Assembly (NCBI GenBank): GCA_024225445.1
Contig: JAAEMP010000252.1
Location: 1 to 37,432 of the forward strand
Reading direction: 5' to 3'
DNA from: Hyphomicrobiales bacterium
GTDB taxonomy: Bacteria > Pseudomonadota > Alphaproteobacteria > Rhizobiales > Rhizobiaceae
DNA length: 37,432 nt
The notes under the pieces are model-generated. The model ran no database searches. It saw nothing but the letters and a program-made list of their open reading frames with translations, and was not told the origin of the DNA. Shown in pieces: positions 35,136 through 37,432 of this stretch (within the stretch, counting starts at the first letter, position 1; each line of letters starts with the position of its first letter). The position numbers and the translations under genes are program-made.

Positions 35136-36164
35136 TCAATTCTGTTTCAGGTCTGGCTGTTGCGCTGCCGGTTGTTTCCCGGTTGTACGCTCCTTCATGA
35201 TGCCAGACTCCTCGATAATTGAGCCAACCAGGTGCTCGCGGCGGTAAGCCATAATGTGGGCGCCTTTTACACCCCTGATTTCGCGTATCTGCTGTAACAG
35301 CTCAATGCAGAGCTTCTTTCCCTCCTCACCGGGCTTTTCGGCCTTTTCCAGCCGCTCGATAACAGGATCGGGGATATGAATTCCCGGTACGTTAGAGCGC
35401 ATCCAGCGAGCTGATTTGGCTGAAGCCAGGGGACCGACACCGGCGAGGATGAAAACCTTATCGTCGAGGCCCATATCACGCACCCGTTCCATATACCGGC
35501 GGAAGAGTTCGATATCGAAGATATAATTTGTCTGGATGAAATCAGCGCCGGCGTTCACTTTTTTAGCCAACCTGTCGGCCCGGTGTTCAAGTGGTTCAAT
35601 ACAGGGATTCGCAGCCGCCCCAAGAAAGATCTGTGGCGGCGTGCTAAGCTTGCGACCGGACAAAAACGTGCTCTCATCGCGCATGGTCCTGAGCGTTCGC
35701 AAAAGCGACATGCAGTCAAAATCGAACACTGGCCGTGCTCCGGGCTGATCGCCGACACCGACACCGTCACCAGTGAGACAGAGAACATTACTAACCCCCA
35801 TTGATGCGGCGCCCAACACATCACCTTGTATGGCGATCCGGTTGCGGTCACGGCAGGAAATCTGAAAAACAGAACTGAGACCGACCCGGCTCAGGACAGA
35901 ACATATCCCGATGGATGACATATGGCAGTTTGCACCCGAGGCATCGGTCGCGTTAATTGCGTCGGTAACCTCTCGCAACGGCTGGGCCGCCTCCAGCACA
36001 TCGAGGGGGTTGGAAGAATCAGGCGGATTTAATTCGGCTGTAACGGCAAACTCGCCTGCGCGCAGTACACGCTCAAGCTTGGAAGCAGATTTATGGCCCT
36101 CTGGCGCCTTAGGCGGTACATCGATGATTGGATCAAAGGGTTCAGGAGTCTGGATTGGAGTCAT
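35136..36164 (-). CDS. metF: Methylenetetrahydrofolate reductase family protein
   Basis: 342-aa TIM-barrel flavoprotein that interconverts 5,10-methylene- and 5-methyl-tetrahydrofolate. Landmarks are VTAELNPPDSSNPLDVLEAA, GVSNVLCLTGDGVGVGDQPGARPVFDFD, FLGAAANP and ADFIQTNYIFDIELF. It carries about 35 extra residues at the N terminus and a poorly ordered C tail. ATG 36164 overlaps the upstream metV-like stop by 4 bp, so the two subunits are made together. The MetV-MetF pairing is the type seen in C1 and demethylation pathways rather than the lone MetF of methionine synthesis. Confidence 0.87.
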   Translation of the reverse strand: MTPIQTPEPFDPIIDVPPKAPEGHKSASKLERVLRAGEFAVTAELNPPDSSNPLDVLEAAQPLREVTDAINATDASGANCHMSSIGICSVLSRVGLSSVFQISCRDRNRIAIQGDVLGAASMGVSNVLCLTGDGVGVGDQPGARPVFDFDCMSLLRTLRTMRDESTFLSGRKLSTPPQIFLGAAANPCIEPLEHRADRLAKKVNAGADFIQTNYIFDIELFRRYMERVRDMGLDDKVFILAGVGPLASAKSARWMRSNVPGIHIPDPVIERLEKAEKPGEEGKKLCIELLQQIREIRGVKGAHIMAYRREHLVGSIIEESGIMKERTTGKQPAAQQPDLKQN

Positions 36165-36799
36165 TTTTCAAGTCCGAATTTTTTCGGGTCGGTAAAAACA
36201 GCAGTGCTCTCCTTTACTGCCTGCTCGGAAAGGGCAGCACTCGGCTCGACGGCCACCGGTGCTGCAGCTGGCTCAATCTTTCTTGCCCCGCGGAATGCCC
36301 GGGCAATGGCGTGTTTGGAACGATCCGAGGACGGGCGCAAGCTGCGCTGAAGGGCAGCTTTTTCTCGCACAACCCTCAGCCAGCTTGATGATCCTTCCAG
36401 TTCGCGATTGACCGGCGGTTGCACAACCTTGATGCGTTCAACGCCATATTTCATCCGTTCAGCACCCTGCCACGCCTCGACCCAGACACAACGCATCATC
36501 GGTATCACCTCGCATAATCCGCCTGGTCGCACGCCACCGCAGGGGCCGTTGCGCAGGTTTTTCGGACAATTCATGGGACATGACATGCCGGTAGAAGAAA
36601 GTACGCATTGACCACACATCTGGCAGTCAAACAGCAATCCCTTGGTCAGTTTTTCAACTATTGCGACAGGGCGTTCCAATCGGTTATAACCAATCCGGCG
36701 CGACAACGGATCAAACGCAATCATGGTACTTTCCATGGTGTTGTAGAGACCCTCAAAAAACCGCGCATGGCGAACGGTAAACCGGCGCAGAAAATACAT
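36161..36799 (-). CDS. MetV-like Fe-S protein, MTHFR partner
   Basis: 212 aa. The N-terminal half matches the zinc/Fe-S module found with MetF (MTHFR C-terminal-type domain): six Cys in CQMCGQCVLSSTGMSCPMNC and the following NLRNGPCGG (C59, C62, C65, C74, C78, C87). They are followed by GLCEVIPMMRCVWVEAWQGAERM. The C-terminal part of about 80 residues is Ala-rich and probably disordered. In MetVF enzymes this subunit supports electron entry to the MetF flavin. RBS AGAGGAAATTGA precedes ATG 36799. It is first in the two-gene unit. Confidence 0.8.
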   Translation of the reverse strand: MYFLRRFTVRHARFFEGLYNTMESTMIAFDPLSRRIGYNRLERPVAIVEKLTKGLLFDCQMCGQCVLSSTGMSCPMNCPKNLRNGPCGGVRPGGLCEVIPMMRCVWVEAWQGAERMKYGVERIKVVQPPVNRELEGSSSWLRVVREKAALQRSLRPSSDRSKHAIARAFRGARKIEPAAAPVAVEPSAALSEQAVKESTAVFTDPKKFGLEK

Positions 36800-36917
36800 T
36801 CAATTTCCTCTCTCTCTTTCTGGTGTTTTCGGCTATTCACCGACTGGGCAATCCAAATTCACAACGCGCCGGATTCACAATAAAAAGCCTGACACCAATT
36901 ATCATCAATCAAGAAAA

Positions 36918-37289
36918 ATGCGAATCTTTTCCTTCACGCTTTATTGGCGACCTGTATTGCATTTGACTTGTCGAATCAATTTCTTTGAATGGGGTTGTGT
37001 ACGGGCTTACGACCCACCAAACCGGCTTGTACTTGTTTGGAGGCTGAACACGGATTGGAAATATGATCCGGACCTCGAGACAATTGTCGAGGTGAGGTTT
37101 ATTGCCGAAAACAGCACCTCAACCATGGTGGAACTTGAACACCGACAATTGGAGGCATACGGAGAAAGGGCCGAATTAATGGCCTTCAAACTTGGTTCTC
37201 CAGATGCCTGGAGCGGACTGTTGAGCGCATTCACTGAGTTGACCGGCATGGGGCATCAAACGGTTCATATGTCATCAAATGTGACCTAG
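36918..37289 (+). pseudogene. 5'-truncated SRPBCC (AHSA1-like) gene
   Basis: A 123-codon frame. From about residue 24 it matches the C-terminal two thirds of AHSA1/SRPBCC proteins (EWGCVRAYDPPNRLVLVWRL, YDPDLETIVEVRF, MVELEHRQLEAYGE, GWxxLLSAF-like WSGLLSAF). The usual N-terminal 50-60 residues are replaced by unrelated sequence and no RBS is visible. The last 14 residues and the stop codon come from the dispersed repeat at 37248-37289. Probably not functional. Confidence 0.65.
37248..37289. repeat. Solo copy of the 305-bp element's inverted-repeat arm
   Basis: 42 bp matching the complement of 5157-5198 region (ATGGGGCATCAAACGG... to ...CTAG) with three mismatches. No second arm is seen to the right. 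It supplies the 3' end of the truncated SRPBCC frame. Confidence 0.75.
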
Positions 37290-37321
37290 ACCGTTTCTTG
37301 TTTACACGGAAGCATTTGACC

Positions 37322-37413
37322 GGTTATTCACGTTTGCTGGCAAGGCATGGTTTTCGCCTTGGTCTTTATGACCACAAGAAAATCATAACGCTGTCCAGAA
37401 TGCGTGAATAACC
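37322..37413. repeat. Inverted-repeat hairpin at window end
   Basis: GGTTATTCACGTTTGCTGG (37322-37340) and the complement of GGTTATTCACGCATTCTGG (37395-37413), 16 of 19 positions paired, enclose a 54-bp centre with a smaller stem, TGGTC-TTTA-TGACCA-like, at about 37358. No gene is seen after 37289. Confidence 0.55.
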
Positions 37414-37432
37414 AGCCTTTGGTGAACCAATC

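Noticed and set aside
36800-36917. Riboswitch upstream of the metV-metF unit
   Set aside because: The leader is short and pyrimidine-rich on the plus strand; I could not find stems resembling a SAM or THF riboswitch.

Overview
The window reads as a chromosome segment from an alphaproteobacterium, most likely Hyphomicrobiales (Rhizobiales). This rests on gene content alone: a TadG-type pilus protein, an Arg/His-rich secreted protein of the BA14K-like style, a DUF4389 protein, a MetV-MetF pair, an inositol-type ABC importer and a bacterial inositol catabolic operon. Base composition looks close to 50% GC. I see no rRNA, tRNA, CRISPR array, transposase or phage gene.

Region 1 (1-3540): a secreted di-haem cytochrome c faces a TadG-like protein across a strong bidirectional hairpin, followed by an SMP-30-type lactonase. 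Region 2 (3906-9111): a minus-strand block of an old yellow enzyme, a class I amidotransferase-type hydrolase, a Gfo/Idh/MocA dehydrogenase and a type II dehydroquinase (aroQ), with a divergent GntR/FCD regulator. A 25-base motif lies upstream of both aroQ/GntR and the amidotransferase and is a candidate GntR operator. Region 3 (9412-11929): an SDR (BadH-like), a TetR regulator and an enoyl-CoA hydratase. A FadR-like palindrome sits in front of the SDR.

Region 4 (12156-24041) is an inositol-type catabolic regulon: a sugar isomerase/epimerase, a periplasmic binding protein, permease and ATPase, a tiny iolG remnant, a small membrane protein and a LacI regulator. A minus-strand operon follows (two Gfo/Idh dehydrogenases and a TIM-barrel protein), then a plus-strand operon with a truncated PhyH-like ORF, iolC, iolB and iolJ. 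The palindrome TGCAACCGGTTGCA occurs in both control regions, which suggests that the LacI protein controls all three transcription units. iolD, iolA and a canonical iolE are not in the window.

Region 5 (24062-31582): a PQQ-type sugar dehydrogenase with its cytochrome, long gene-poor stretches, a solute-binding-like protein without a signal peptide, small secreted or membrane proteins and a glutamine amidotransferase. Region 6 (31795-37432): an acetyl-CoA acetyltransferase, an MFS transporter, a 3-hydroxyanthranilate dioxygenase gene interrupted by one in-frame TGA, metF-metV, and a truncated SRPBCC gene.

Two themes stand out. The first is gene erosion: the iolG remnant, the internally shortened PhyH-like gene, the nonsense-interrupted dioxygenase and the SRPBCC fragment. 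The second is dispersed palindromic repeats: three copies of a roughly 150-bp element with TATAGCAG ends, a 305-bp element with 34-bp inverted repeats, a solo copy of that inverted repeat at the end of the window, and another inverted-repeat hairpin next to it.
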